Source of the DNA: Pseudorhizobium xiangyangii
Lineage (GTDB): Bacteria; Pseudomonadota; Alphaproteobacteria; Rhizobiales; Rhizobiaceae
Direction: 5' to 3'
Length of the DNA: 64,000 bases
NCBI RefSeq assembly: GCF_020531965.1
Contig: NZ_JAJAWH010000013.1
Span: 62,001-126,000, forward strand
The notes under the pieces are model-generated. The model worked only from the letters and a program-made list of their open reading frames with translations. It was not told the origin of the DNA and did no database searches. The first letter of the stretch is position 1. Each line of letters opens with the position of its first letter. A program made the translations under genes and the position numbers. Positions 27,725 to 37,273 of the stretch are shown here, one piece after another.

Positions 27725-30050
27725 CGGTTGGCTCCGAGGTTTCGATGGATGTGAAAGGGGGAGGATCGAAGGCCCGCACCGGCGGCACGAGGCCTGTCCA
27801 TTTGCGGATCGCGACGCGGGCGATCTGGCCTGTGCAGCCATGGGTCAACTGAGACGCACCGACATCGGGCGTCAGCACATTGGCCGTGCCATGGGCGCAG
27901 AAAATGCGCGCTGTTCCATCCGGGTCCGGTTGAGGGTCGAACCAAGCGCCAGTTTGCAGATGGGCGACGCCGGGCATGACCAGCGTCGAAACCTCGACGC
28001 CTGCAAGGCACGCGCCATATTCATTTTCCAGCCGCGCAATATCACCGCTGGCCAGCCTCAGCCTGCCCGCATCGTCGGGGTGCAGCCTCAGCTTTTCACG
28101 TCCAGCAACCTTTGCCGCGGCTGAGGTTGCGCCGAAATCAAGCTGGCTGTGCAGCCGGGTGGATGGCGCATTGGCAATCAGAAAATAAGGGCGCTCTGCA
28201 TCGGGCGCGCGGCGGTGCGGACGCCAGACCGGCAGGCCCGGCGCATCGTCATGGCCGTAAGATGCGATCTGCTCGCTGAAGATTTCAATCCGCCCGCTCG
28301 GCGTTCCGAGCGGTGCCGAAACGGGATCGTTGCGAAACGCTTCCAGAAAACCGCCACTATCCGGCTCGCACGGCAAATCGAGCCAGCCACGCTCCCAAAA
28401 CGTGTCGAAATCAGGCGCAAACAGCCCTCTTTCTTCCAGTGCAATACGGGTCGGCTCGTAAAGCCGCCGCAGCCATTCATCCGCCGTTCGGCCTTCGGTG
28501 AAGGACTGATGCTCGGTCGGTCCCAGAGCTTCCGCGATACTGACCAGCGCATCATAGTCCGAGCGCGCCTCGCCCTTTGGCGGGCAAAGCTGTTGCATGG
28601 CGAACAGTCTCGGGTCGTTGCGTGTCGCGCCGAAATCCGAACGTTCGAGCGAAAACGAAATCGGTAGCACGATGTCGGCTGACTTCGCGGTCGCCGTCCA
28701 CACCTGCTCCTGCACGACGGATGTATCGACCCTGCCGACGGCCTCGGTCAGTCGAAGCAGGTCCTGATGGTGATGGAACGGATTACCGCCCGCCCACCAA
28801 AGCAGATGAATTTCCGGATAGGTTCGCCGCTCGCCCATGAAGCTGAACGAAGCGCCCGGATTGAGCAGCATTTCGGAAATGCGGGCGACAGGAATCCACT
28901 CCCGGCAAGTGTTGCGGCCCTGCGGCAGGACCGGAATAGGCACCGAAACTTTCTGCCTGCCGGTATGGGCCAGCGAGCCGAAGGCATAGGTGAAACCACA
29001 TCCGGGCAGGCCGATCTGCCCCACCATGGCGGCAAGCGCCAGCGCCGCCCAGACCGGCTGTTCGCCGAACTCGGCCCGCTGGAGCGCATGCGCGACCGAC
29101 ACCAGCGATTTGCACCGCACCATATCACGCGCCAGATCCGCAATGGTGGATGCCGCAACACCGGTGATGCTTTCCGCCCAGGCAGGCGTCTTCGGGCCGC
29201 CATCCGTGTCGGACAGTAGATAATCGCGAAAATACTCGTAGCCGACGCAATATTTTTCGAGGAACGCTGTGTCGGCAAGACCCTCATCCTGAATCACATA
29301 GGCCATCGCCAGTATCAGCGCCGTATCCGTACCCGGCCTGATGCTGTGCCACACCACATTGATGTCGTCCGGCATGTCGTCACGGATCGGGGAGAACAGG
29401 TGAAATACGCCGCCCCGCGCAGAAACACGGCGCATGGCGTCATGCTCTATATGGTCGCTCACGCCGCCATTGCCGATGGCGGTGTTACGCAGCGGCATGC
29501 CCCCGAAGCTGACAATCACGTCCGTTTCGGCAACCACCTGCTTCCACGACACGGTGTTGCGCGAAATGTCCCCGAAACTGCCGATCAGCCGTGGCAGAAG
29601 CGGTGCGGAGGCGCCCGCACTATAGCTCGACACACCGGCGACATAGCCGCCAAATGCAGTGTTGAGAAAACGGTGAACCTGGCTTTGCGCATGGTGGAAG
29701 CGCCCTGCACTCGCCCAGCCATAGGAACCGCCATAGACGCCCGAGGCCCCATAATTTTCGCGCACGCGGCGGATTTCGTCGGCAAGCAGACACGCCGCCT
29801 TCTCCCAGCTAACCTCGACGAACGGCTCGCCGATTTTACGCGAGCGCGGGCCGGGTCCGTCGCGCAACCAGCTTTCGCGAACGGCGGGACGCAGCACACG
29901 GGCGGGATGGTCCAGCGCGTTGCTCATATTCTGAAGGATCGGGCTTGGCGCGCGGTCACCTTCATGAGGGGTAATTTCCAGCCGGTCTTTGCCGCGGCGC
30001 GCATAGAAAGCGCCCCAGTGGCTGGAATGCACGACAGGTAACATGATCAT
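27717..30050 (-). CDS. Molybdopterin oxidoreductase, BisC/TorA-like (DMSO reductase family)
   Basis: A 777-residue bis-MGD molybdoenzyme close in layout to E. coli biotin sulfoxide reductase: VYGGSYGWASAGRFHHAQ, the probable molybdenum-ligating serine in SSYSAGASAP, WWAGGNPFHHHQD, DIVLPISFSLERSDF and the C-terminal STRLHSQLDFG cofactor-binding segment. There is no N-terminal CxxCxxxC cluster motif and no Tat signal, so it is probably cytoplasmic, as BisC is. It would reduce an S-oxide or N-oxide. ATG 30050 overlaps the upstream ATPase stop as ATGA. Being inside a peptide/opine-type uptake operon it likely acts on the imported compound. Confidence 0.87.
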   Translation of the reverse strand: MIMLPVVHSSHWGAFYARRGKDRLEITPHEGDRAPSPILQNMSNALDHPARVLRPAVRESWLRDGPGPRSRKIGEPFVEVSWEKAACLLADEIRRVRENYGASGVYGGSYGWASAGRFHHAQSQVHRFLNTAFGGYVAGVSSYSAGASAPLLPRLIGSFGDISRNTVSWKQVVAETDVIVSFGGMPLRNTAIGNGGVSDHIEHDAMRRVSARGGVFHLFSPIRDDMPDDINVVWHSIRPGTDTALILAMAYVIQDEGLADTAFLEKYCVGYEYFRDYLLSDTDGGPKTPAWAESITGVAASTIADLARDMVRCKSLVSVAHALQRAEFGEQPVWAALALAAMVGQIGLPGCGFTYAFGSLAHTGRQKVSVPIPVLPQGRNTCREWIPVARISEMLLNPGASFSFMGERRTYPEIHLLWWAGGNPFHHHQDLLRLTEAVGRVDTSVVQEQVWTATAKSADIVLPISFSLERSDFGATRNDPRLFAMQQLCPPKGEARSDYDALVSIAEALGPTEHQSFTEGRTADEWLRRLYEPTRIALEERGLFAPDFDTFWERGWLDLPCEPDSGGFLEAFRNDPVSAPLGTPSGRIEIFSEQIASYGHDDAPGLPVWRPHRRAPDAERPYFLIANAPSTRLHSQLDFGATSAAAKVAGREKLRLHPDDAGRLRLASGDIARLENEYGACLAGVEVSTLVMPGVAHLQTGAWFDPQPDPDGTARIFCAHGTANVLTPDVGASQLTHGCTGQIARVAIRKWTGLVPPVRAFDPPPFTSIETSEPTDE

Positions 30051-31024
30051 AATTCCGCAGGTGGCAGTGTTTCGGCATGGTGGCAGGCCACCAGACCACC
30101 ACCGAAGGGCCGCAGGACAGGCGTTTTGGTGCGACACACATCCGTCACGAACTGACAGCGCGGATGGAACCGGCAGCCGCTCGGCGGGTCGAGCGGGGAT
30201 GGCGGCTCGCCCTCCTGCACTTCGGCAAGAGCCGGCTTTTCAGGGTCCGGCACCGGGGAGACGCTGCGCAGCAGGCGCGTATAGGGATGCGACGGCGCGT
30301 CGAAGATTTCCCGGGTCTGCCCGGTCTCTATGACCTGGCCGAGATACATCACCGCCGTGCGCTCGCAGAAATGACGCACCACGCCAAGATCGTGGGAAAT
30401 GAACACGAAAGCGATGTTGCGCTCGGCCTTCAGTCGCGCCATCAGATTGAGGATCTGCGCCTGCACCGACACATCGAGCGCGGAAACCGGCTCGTCGGCA
30501 ACAATGATGGAGGGCGACAGCACCAGCGCCCGCGCAATGCCGATGCGCTGCTTCTGCCCACCTGAAAACTCATGGGGAAAGCGCTCGGCGGATTCTGGCG
30601 CCAGACCCACCTCATTCAGCGCATCGCGCACCAGCCTGTCCACCGCCTTGCCCGAGGCGATGCCATGCACACGAACGGCCTCGGCCAGCGCGTCACCAAT
30701 GCGCATGCGCGGCGACAGCGATGCGGCAGGGTCCTGAAAGATCATCTGAAGCTTCGGGCGCAGCCGCCGCAACTGCCGCACGGGCAGGCGCGAAATGTCG
30801 ATGCCGTTGAAGACCACGCGGCCCTCTTTCAGATTGACCAGCCGAAGGATTGCTCGCGCCACGGTGGACTTGCCGCAGCCGCTTTCACCGACAATGCCGA
30901 AAGCCTCGCCCTGCCGGACATCGAAGCTGACGCCATCGACGGCTTTCAGTTCATGCGTCTTCGGGAACGGCCAGCCCCGGCGAACGGAGAAGCTGACCCG
31001 CAGCCCTTCAACCTTAAGCAGCAT
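30047..31024 (-). CDS. ABC transporter ATP-binding protein (DppF/OppF type)
   Basis: A 325-residue ATPase with Walker [10 protein letters not shown], signature FSGGQKQRIGIAR, Walker B IIVADEPVSALD and H-loop FISHDL, then the C-terminal oligopeptide-transporter domain with cysteines in CRFHPRCQF and DVCRTKTPVL. ATG 31024 overlaps the previous gene by eleven bases with GGAGG upstream. Works as a pair with the DppD-type ATPase. Confidence 0.9.
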   Translation of the reverse strand: MLLKVEGLRVSFSVRRGWPFPKTHELKAVDGVSFDVRQGEAFGIVGESGCGKSTVARAILRLVNLKEGRVVFNGIDISRLPVRQLRRLRPKLQMIFQDPAASLSPRMRIGDALAEAVRVHGIASGKAVDRLVRDALNEVGLAPESAERFPHEFSGGQKQRIGIARALVLSPSIIVADEPVSALDVSVQAQILNLMARLKAERNIAFVFISHDLGVVRHFCERTAVMYLGQVIETGQTREIFDAPSHPYTRLLRSVSPVPDPEKPALAEVQEGEPPSPLDPPSGCRFHPRCQFVTDVCRTKTPVLRPFGGGLVACHHAETLPPAEL

Positions 31025-31997
31025 GTTCGCCTCCCTGAACATACAGCCAGCATCGGACCATATGCAGGTTCGCGTCGCCGACATCGGCCGGCGGCGGCAT
31101 GCTGTTGCATTTTTCCATGGCGTGCGGGCAGCGATCCATGAAGCGGCAGCCATCGGGCATATTGACCAGCGTCGGCACGCGTCCCGGAATCGAGGCGAGT
31201 TCCGAAAGGTCCCGGTCGACGCGCGGCAGGCTGGCCAGCAGCGCGCGCGAATAAGGATGCGCCGGATTGCGGAACAGGTCCGTCACCGTCGCCGACTCGA
31301 CGAGATCGCCGCCATACATCACCGCCACACGGTCGGCATGCCCGGCGACAATACCGAGATTATGGGTAATCAACAGCATGCCCATCTTGCCTTCGGTGCG
31401 CAGCACATCGAGCAGGTCGAGGATCTGCCGCTGCACCGTGACATCCAGCGCAGTGGTCGGCTCATCGGCAATCAGCAGACGCGGATGGCAGGCAATGGCA
31501 AGCGCAATGACGACGCGCTGGCGCATGCCACCCGAGAACTCATGCGGATAGGAACTGTAACGGCTTGCCGCCGAGGGAATGCGCACCTTTTCCATCAGGC
31601 CAATGGCCGCCTTGCGGGCTTCGCGGCGGGAAAGGCCGAGATGATCGCGCAGCGGTTCGGAGATCTGTTCGCCCACGGTAAGAACCGGGTTCAGCGCCGT
31701 CATCGGCTCCTGAAACACCATGCCGATTTTTGCGCCACGCACGCGCTCCATGCCGGTTTCCGACACCGCCTCGATGGGCAGCGAATCCAGCAGGATGCGA
31801 CCTGCCGTGATGGATGCCACGGAGGGCAGCAGCCGCATGATCGACATGGCCAGCATGCTCTTGCCGCAACCGCTTTCGCCCACCACGGCCAGCGTCTCGC
31901 CCTCTTCGATGGAGAAGGAGATTTCGCGCACCGCATGATATTCCCCGCCATTGATCTGGAGCGAGGTACGCAGATCGTCGACAACCAGCACGCTCAT
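31014..31997 (-). CDS. ABC transporter ATP-binding protein (DppD/OppD type)
   Basis: A 327-residue ATPase with Walker [11 protein letters not shown]-loop [13 protein letters not shown], signature [12 protein letters not shown], Walker [13 protein letters not shown] and H-loop LITHNLG, and the C-terminal [14 protein letters not shown] segment that in relatives binds an iron-sulfur cluster. Its start overlaps the stop of the permease gene. Second ATPase of the nickel/peptide/opine-type importer. Confidence 0.9.
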   Translation of the reverse strand: MSVLVVDDLRTSLQINGGEYHAVREISFSIEEGETLAVVGESGCGKSMLAMSIMRLLPSVASITAGRILLDSLPIEAVSETGMERVRGAKIGMVFQEPMTALNPVLTVGEQISEPLRDHLGLSRREARKAAIGLMEKVRIPSAASRYSSYPHEFSGGMRQRVVIALAIACHPRLLIADEPTTALDVTVQRQILDLLDVLRTEGKMGMLLITHNLGIVAGHADRVAVMYGGDLVESATVTDLFRNPAHPYSRALLASLPRVDRDLSELASIPGRVPTLVNMPDGCRFMDRCPHAMEKCNSMPPPADVGDANLHMVRCWLYVQGGEHAA

Positions 31998-32845
31998 GCG
32001 GTCGCCCTCGGATCGTTGGCGTCCCGCAATCCGTCACCGACGAGATTGAGGCCGATCATGACGATCAGGATGGCAAGCGATGGCCAGATGGCGAGACCGG
32101 GATAATCAAGCAGATTGTCGAAACCATCGCGCACCAGACCGCCCAGCGTCGCCGCAGGCGGCGGCGCGCCGAGGCCGATAAAGGCCAACGAGCTTTCGGT
32201 GCGCACGGCAGTGGCCAGCCACAGCGTCGCCACGATGATGATGTCGTCGAGCGTTTCAGGCAGCAAATGGCGCACGATGATGCGTATATCGGAATAGCCC
32301 AGCACCCGGCAGGCATCGATATAATCGCGCTCGCGAAGTGCCAGTGCCGCCGAACGCGCCATGCGGTAGAAGGCCGGAAACGCCGTAATGGCGATGGCGA
32401 TGATCAGATTGGTGATGCCCGGGCCGAGCAGCGCGACGATGATAATCCCGGCCACCATCTGCGGAAAGCTCATCAAGAGGTCGTTGGCGGCAGACACCCA
32501 GCGATCGACCCGTCCACCATGATAGCCCGACAGAATGCCGATGGCGGTACCACAGACCATGGCCAGAGCGGTCGAGGCGAAGGCCGTCCACAAGGTGATC
32601 TGCAACCCGTAGAGAATGCGGGAGAAAGTATCGCGCCCGAACTGGTCGGTGCCGAGCCAGTATTCGGCCGAGACCGGGCGGAAGCGGGCGAGCATCGACT
32701 GTGCGTAAGGATCGTGCGGCGCAATGATGGGCGCAAACACCGCAGCGAAGATGACGACGGCCATGATCGCAACGCCCGCGACGATGGCGATGCGCCCCGG
32801 CGCAAGCCTGGCAACACGGTGGCGTGGGGTGACGACGGCGGACAT
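31994..32845 (-). CDS. ABC transporter permease (DppC type)
   Basis: A 283-residue inner-membrane permease with six helices. An N-terminal helix IAIVAGVAIMAVVIFAAVFA is followed by the DppC-type AEYWLGTDQFGRDTFSRILY segment, and the EAA loop is DACRVLGYSDIRIIVRHLLP. ATG 32845 shares one base with the stop of the DppB-type gene. The longer frame before it overlaps that gene. Confidence 0.9.
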   Translation of the reverse strand: MSAVVTPRHRVARLAPGRIAIVAGVAIMAVVIFAAVFAPIIAPHDPYAQSMLARFRPVSAEYWLGTDQFGRDTFSRILYGLQITLWTAFASTALAMVCGTAIGILSGYHGGRVDRWVSAANDLLMSFPQMVAGIIIVALLGPGITNLIIAIAITAFPAFYRMARSAALALRERDYIDACRVLGYSDIRIIVRHLLPETLDDIIIVATLWLATAVRTESSLAFIGLGAPPPAATLGGLVRDGFDNLLDYPGLAIWPSLAILIVMIGLNLVGDGLRDANDPRATA

Positions 32846-33786
32846 CAGGCTTTCACCCTCGGATCGACGAAGCGGTAGCACAGGTCGGTCAGTGCGTTGA
32901 CCACCACGACCAGCACGGCATAGGCGACGACCAGCCCCTGCAACAGGGTGTAGTCGCGTCGTTCGAGCGCGCCGATCACCAGCTTGCCCAATCCGGGCCG
33001 GTTGAAGACGATTTCAGTCAGCACCGAGTTGCCGATCAGGACGCTGAAATACAGGCCGGTGAACGTCACCACGGCCAGAAGCACATTGCGCAATGCATGT
33101 TTCCACACGATGCGGCTGGCCGGCACACCCTTGGCGCGGGCGGTACGGATATAGTCGGAGCGCAGCACATTCATCATGCCGCCGCGCGTCACACGGGCCA
33201 CATAGGCCATCATTACAAATCCCAGATTGGTGGCTGGCAGCGCCAGCGACATGAAACGACCCCACGGGTCAGTAATCGGCTTGCCGGACGCGATGACCGG
33301 GAACCAGCCCAGCATCACCGAAAAGACCAACAGCATCAGCACCGCCGAAACGAAGGCGGGAAAGGAAAGCCCGCCCAGCGTGAAGATGCGCACGAACCAG
33401 TCCACCCAGCCGCCATTCGAGCGCGCCGCGACGACACCTAACGGAACGCCCAGCGCGACGCCAACGAACACCCCGGCCAGTGAAAGTTCCAGCGTGTAGG
33501 GCAGGACTTCCAGCACCGAGGTAAGGACCGGGCGGTTCGAGATCATCGAAACGCCCAGATCCCCCTGAATGAGTTGGGTCAGGAAGGCGAGATATTGCTG
33601 CCAGATGGGCTTGCTCAGCCCGGTCTGTTCGTGAAACTTCGCAATCGCCTCCGGCGTGGCCTGATCACCGAGAATGATCAGCGCCGGATCGCCGGGCACG
33701 ATGCGCACCAGCACAAAGGCCAGTGTCAGCACCGCGAACAGCGTCGGGATCAGAGTCAGCAGCCGCTGTCCGACAAAGCGCAGCAT
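32845..33786 (-). CDS. ABC transporter permease (DppB type)
   Basis: A 313-residue inner-membrane permease with the DppB-type start (FVGQRLLTLIPTLFAVLTLA), the FVLVRIVPGDPA segment and the EAA loop RTARAKGVPASRIVWKHALR. GGAAGG lies just upstream of the start, 19 bases after the binding-protein gene. Forms the channel together with the DppC-type permease. Confidence 0.9.
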   Translation of the reverse strand: MLRFVGQRLLTLIPTLFAVLTLAFVLVRIVPGDPALIILGDQATPEAIAKFHEQTGLSKPIWQQYLAFLTQLIQGDLGVSMISNRPVLTSVLEVLPYTLELSLAGVFVGVALGVPLGVVAARSNGGWVDWFVRIFTLGGLSFPAFVSAVLMLLVFSVMLGWFPVIASGKPITDPWGRFMSLALPATNLGFVMMAYVARVTRGGMMNVLRSDYIRTARAKGVPASRIVWKHALRNVLLAVVTFTGLYFSVLIGNSVLTEIVFNRPGLGKLVIGALERRDYTLLQGLVVAYAVLVVVVNALTDLCYRFVDPRVKA

Positions 33787-33805
33787 GTGTCCGCCTTCCT
33801 TTCTG

Positions 33806-35359
33806 TTACTTCAACTCTGTCAGTTCCGTCACGGTCGGGCCGAGATGCATCCCCGCCTGCAGGTCGTAACCCCAATCGACATTGTCGCGCCGCGCATAAG
33901 CGATCAGCTGCTCATAAAGCGGCACCGCGCAGATGTGCTCAATGATCTTCTTCTGAGCGGTTGCCCAAAGCTGCTTCTGAACTTCCGGATCGGTTTCCGA
34001 ACGCGCCTTGACGATCTCCTCATCAGCCACATCGCAATGCGAGAAGTTGATAGAGGCGGTCGGCGTCCCCACGATGGATGCCGAGTGGAAGAACTGCGTC
34101 AGGAACACATCAGCAATCGGGAAGCGCGCTGCCGAGTAGTAGACCACCTGGCTGCGATCTTCGCGGATCTGGGCGTGGAAGGTCTGATGGTCCACCACCT
34201 CAAGCTGAAGGTTGATACCGGCGCGGGCAAGCTGGGCCTGCGCGACCTGCGCGACGCTCAGCATGTTCGGCAGCGATGTCTGGATCATCTTGAGGGTGAT
34301 GCCATCCTTGAAGCCCGCATCTTCCAGCATCTTGCGCGCGGCATCTGCATCCCCTTCACCATAGATCGGCGCCGAACCATCCCAGCCCAGATTGCCTGCC
34401 GGAATGACCGAGCCTGCGGGTTGGGCGAGGCTTTCGCCGATGAACTGGATATATTCGGGGCGGTTCAGCGCCGTCGCAACGGCCCGGCGCACCTCGATAT
34501 TGTCCAACGGTGCCGATTTCGTGTTGAGGTGGAACTGCTGCAATTCGGCCGGACGCATGATGTCGACCTTCAGCCCTTCAGTCCCGCCGATGGAATTGAT
34601 CCATTCCTGATCCTGACGGCCATAAGAGACGTCCAGTTCGCCCGCACGCAATGCGAGATCGCGGGAAGAGTCGGACGGGATGTAGCGATATTCAATGCCG
34701 TCGAGCTTCGGCACGCCACGGAAATAATCCGGGTTGGCGACAAAGGTCACACGCTCCTGCGGCACATATTCCTGGACCATGAAGGGTCCGGTGCCGACCG
34801 GCTTGGTCGCGAAATCTGCCCCCCGCTCTTCGGCGGCCTTCTTCGAGACGATGTTGCCGCCATGATAATTGGCGACGAGGCCAAGCAGCGAGGGGATCGG
34901 CTGCTTCAACGTTATCCTGACGGTCGACGGATCGACCGCCTCGACCTTGTCGATCGACTTGTAATCGGAGGCGAATGCGGATGTATCCGGATTGGCGCTG
35001 CGGTTCAGCGAATAGACGACATCATCTGCCGTGAGTTCACCATAGCCATGGTGGAACTTCACGCCCGAACGCAGCTTGAAAGTCCATACCGTGCCATTTT
35101 CGTTGCTTTCCCAGCTTTCGGAAAGGTCGGGCTCCAGCGCGCTAATATCATCGGATCCTGGCTTGAACCGGACAAGGCCGTTGAACAGCCAGCTGGAAAT
35201 GGGCTTGTCGGGCGTGCTGGTTGCCCGATGTGGATCCATGGTGCCGAGATCCTGTGCAGCCATGCCGTAACGCAGAACTCCCTCCGCGAGCGCAGGAGTC
35301 GCAGTGGAAATGCCTAACACCATCAAGAGCGTGAGTGCGTAATCCCCTATTCCATTCAT
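33806..35359 (-). CDS. ABC transporter substrate-binding protein, family 5 (peptide/opine type)
   Basis: Periplasmic binding protein of 517 residues. Signal peptide MNGIGDYALTLLMVLGIS then TATPALA cleavage region; the mature part is a large SBP_bac_5 fold (GTMDPHRATSTPDKPISSWL, ALEPDLSESWE, FKLRSGVKFHHG, VGTGPFMVQEY). First gene of the operon, with AGAGGG well spaced from ATG 35359. Family 5 proteins bind peptides, opines, nickel and other small molecules. The downstream enzymes and the OccR-like regulator favour an amino-acid conjugate or opine rather than a plain peptide. Confidence 0.88.
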   Translation of the reverse strand: MNGIGDYALTLLMVLGISTATPALAEGVLRYGMAAQDLGTMDPHRATSTPDKPISSWLFNGLVRFKPGSDDISALEPDLSESWESNENGTVWTFKLRSGVKFHHGYGELTADDVVYSLNRSANPDTSAFASDYKSIDKVEAVDPSTVRITLKQPIPSLLGLVANYHGGNIVSKKAAEERGADFATKPVGTGPFMVQEYVPQERVTFVANPDYFRGVPKLDGIEYRYIPSDSSRDLALRAGELDVSYGRQDQEWINSIGGTEGLKVDIMRPAELQQFHLNTKSAPLDNIEVRRAVATALNRPEYIQFIGESLAQPAGSVIPAGNLGWDGSAPIYGEGDADAARKMLEDAGFKDGITLKMIQTSLPNMLSVAQVAQAQLARAGINLQLEVVDHQTFHAQIREDRSQVVYYSAARFPIADVFLTQFFHSASIVGTPTASINFSHCDVADEEIVKARSETDPEVQKQLWATAQKKIIEHICAVPLYEQLIAYARRDNVDWGYDLQAGMHLGPTVTELTELK

Positions 35360-35486
35360 GTTCGGACCCTCTGGTTTGTTTCTTGATCTTATTGGTGCCG
35401 GTCTTCGCGGCTTGAGGCCGGTCCCCCGAAACCGGAAGTGTTCTGGGGCGGCGCTCGATAAAGGCTAGTCAAAACACTTAGCATCA

Positions 35487-35506
35487 GTCAAATATCAATG
35501 TCTGAC
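35487..35506. promoter_or_regulatory. Candidate LysR operator between divergent genes
   Basis: GTCA and TGAC half-sites separated by 12 bases lie about 20 bases before the LysR start at 35526, within the 166-base region shared with the divergent importer operon. The position suits a LysR regulatory site, but the arms are short and the call is weak. Confidence 0.3.
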
Positions 35507-35525
35507 GTTTGCATTCGGATATGTT

Positions 35526-36443
35526 ATGCTGAGCCAAAGATCGTTGGAAGTGTTTCGAGAGGTCATGCTATACGGTTCGCTTGTCGGCGCGGCGCAGCAG
35601 TTGCACATCTCCCAACCGGCTGTCTCTCGCCATATTAGCGATCTGGAAGCACAGACCGGACTCAAGCTTTTTCGTCGAACAGGCAACCGCGCCACGCCAA
35701 CAAAAGAGGCTTTCGGGTTACTTGCCGAAGTTGACCGCGCGTTCATCGGCCTCCGCGAGATCGAAGCCCAGGTGCCGCGCATCGCCAGCGGGGAGGTGGA
35801 TTCGATCACGCTCGCTGCAATGCCCGTCGTGGCAACAACCATGCTGCCGGAAGTCGTGGCCGGTCTAAGCCGAGAGTTCCCCTCCGCGAGTGTCGAGCTT
35901 CAATCCGCGCACAGCACGCACATCATACCACGTGTGCGTGGCGGTTCGTTCGCCCTTGGCATCGTCTCGTTACGTCAACCGACTATTGGCGTGCGCGTTA
36001 TGTGGCGCGACAGCTTCCCTTACTATTGCCTCCTGCCAAGCGATGACCCGCTCGCCGCCAGGGAAGTTATCCGGCCGGCCGATCTCGCGGGACGTCATCT
36101 GATTGGTTATGCCGAGACGGCCGTGTCGGGCGTCATGCTGGACAGGGCGCTATCAGGTGTCAGCCCACCGCCTATCATCCGGATGCGTGTTCACCTCAGC
36201 AAGACTACATGGGCGTTAGTTGAGAATGGATGCGGCATCGCGATCGTCGACTCGTTTGCCGCACACGTGCACCGTTCTCGCGGAGGAACTGTGCGAAAAT
36301 TTGATACGGATACGAAATTCGATTTGACGCTCATAGTTTGGGACGGAGCAATCCGGGACCACTATGTCGACCACTTCATCAATGCGCTCAGCGCGGTCAG
36401 TGAGCAATACAAGAGCGACGGATTCTTATCTCTAATCTCTTAA
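35526..36443 (+). CDS. LysR-family regulator, OccR/NocR-like
   Basis: A 305-residue LysR regulator. Helix-turn-helix at residues 3-62 (GSLVGAAQQLHISQPAVSRH). The stretch LFRRTGNRATPTKEAFGLL followed by EVDRAFIGL closely resembles the N-terminus of the octopine and nopaline regulators OccR and NocR, as I recall them. Divergent from the nine-gene importer/oxidoreductase operon, so it is very probably its regulator and likely senses the imported compound. Confidence 0.88.
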   Translation: MLSQRSLEVFREVMLYGSLVGAAQQLHISQPAVSRHISDLEAQTGLKLFRRTGNRATPTKEAFGLLAEVDRAFIGLREIEAQVPRIASGEVDSITLAAMPVVATTMLPEVVAGLSREFPSASVELQSAHSTHIIPRVRGGSFALGIVSLRQPTIGVRVMWRDSFPYYCLLPSDDPLAAREVIRPADLAGRHLIGYAETAVSGVMLDRALSGVSPPPIIRMRVHLSKTTWALVENGCGIAIVDSFAAHVHRSRGGTVRKFDTDTKFDLTLIVWDGAIRDHYVDHFINALSAVSEQYKSDGFLSLIS

Positions 36444-37273
36444 TGGCCACACGATGCTGCGCTTCAGGCAACACCAACAGACTGCCTAGAACCTCAGAAA
36501 ATCATGACAAACTCACCGCGAACGCCCTCCCGGGAAGCGGGTTCGTGCATGGGGCGCAAAGCTGCCGCGCGCTCTATCCCTGCGGCACCGCATACGTGAG
36601 GTCCGAAAGCGGAAATTATTGCCGCTCCTCCGTCCTGTTGACAGACACCCAAAGCCAGGGAACAAAGGTGGCATCCACGGCCGCTCGCGGCAGCAAAATA
36701 TAGGGAATTCAAAGGCGATTTCGCTAGGCCATTGAAATCACGTGAGAATCCAAGGCCCCCAGGCAAGCCATTTTGGCACGTATTTTCTCCGTTTTATAGT
36801 TGCCATTCCCCACCAGAAATGGTGGCGTCTTTTCAGCTACTTGGCGCGATTTCCCGTCAATTGGAATGTGACGTTTCCCAGATCCCAAAGATGCTTCAGG
36901 TGGTCAAAATTAACAGACGTCATCAAAGCCAATCGACATCGAACCAACACACACTGCATGGGTATGTCGTACAACCTTGGCAAGCAATCCCACCAAGGCG
37001 AAATATTGGCAGTGATGTACTCTCGACTAGAGTCGAGATGCCTGGCTTCATCTTTGGCAAAGGCCGGATCGACAGCCCCGTGGGCGCCAATGGGAGTTAT
37101 CGGCAGGAGCGCCAGGACAGACACCGCTCCACTTCGTCGCTACGTGACTAGTTAGCAAACCGATACGCATAAGTTCCATAATCCTGGCAGGCTTACAAGG
37201 GCGTTTCGGTTAAACTAAGATCAGACGGCGGCGAGCCGCCGGATCGTGACACGCCCTCCGTTCTACACTTCCC
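36444..37273. other. Gene-free region left of the integrase
   Basis: About 830 bases with short overlapping frames on both strands but none with a credible start or family resemblance. It contains copy 2 of the ~144-base repeat (36612-36755). From about 36760 to 37150 base composition drops in GC compared with the flanks, suggesting debris of a mobile element. Confidence 0.5.
36612..36755. repeat. Diverged ~144-base direct repeat, copy 2
   Basis: Same order of conserved blocks as at 23821-23964, same orientation, about 12.8 kb apart. The two copies flank the RidA/molybdoenzyme operon and its regulator (24.4-36.4 kb). Confidence 0.65.

Noticed and set aside
30795-32105. Plus-strand open frame of 436 codons
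   Set aside because: It is antisense to the two DppD/DppF-type ATPase genes, whose Walker and signature motifs are clear on the minus strand.
33674-35317. Plus-strand open frame of 547 codons
   Set aside because: Antisense to the family 5 solute-binding protein, which has a signal peptide and good ribosome-binding site on the minus strand.
36732-37155. Two overlapping plus-strand frames of ~138 codons
   Set aside because: No credible start, no known family, and they lie in a repeat-bearing region next to an integrase; probably chance frames.
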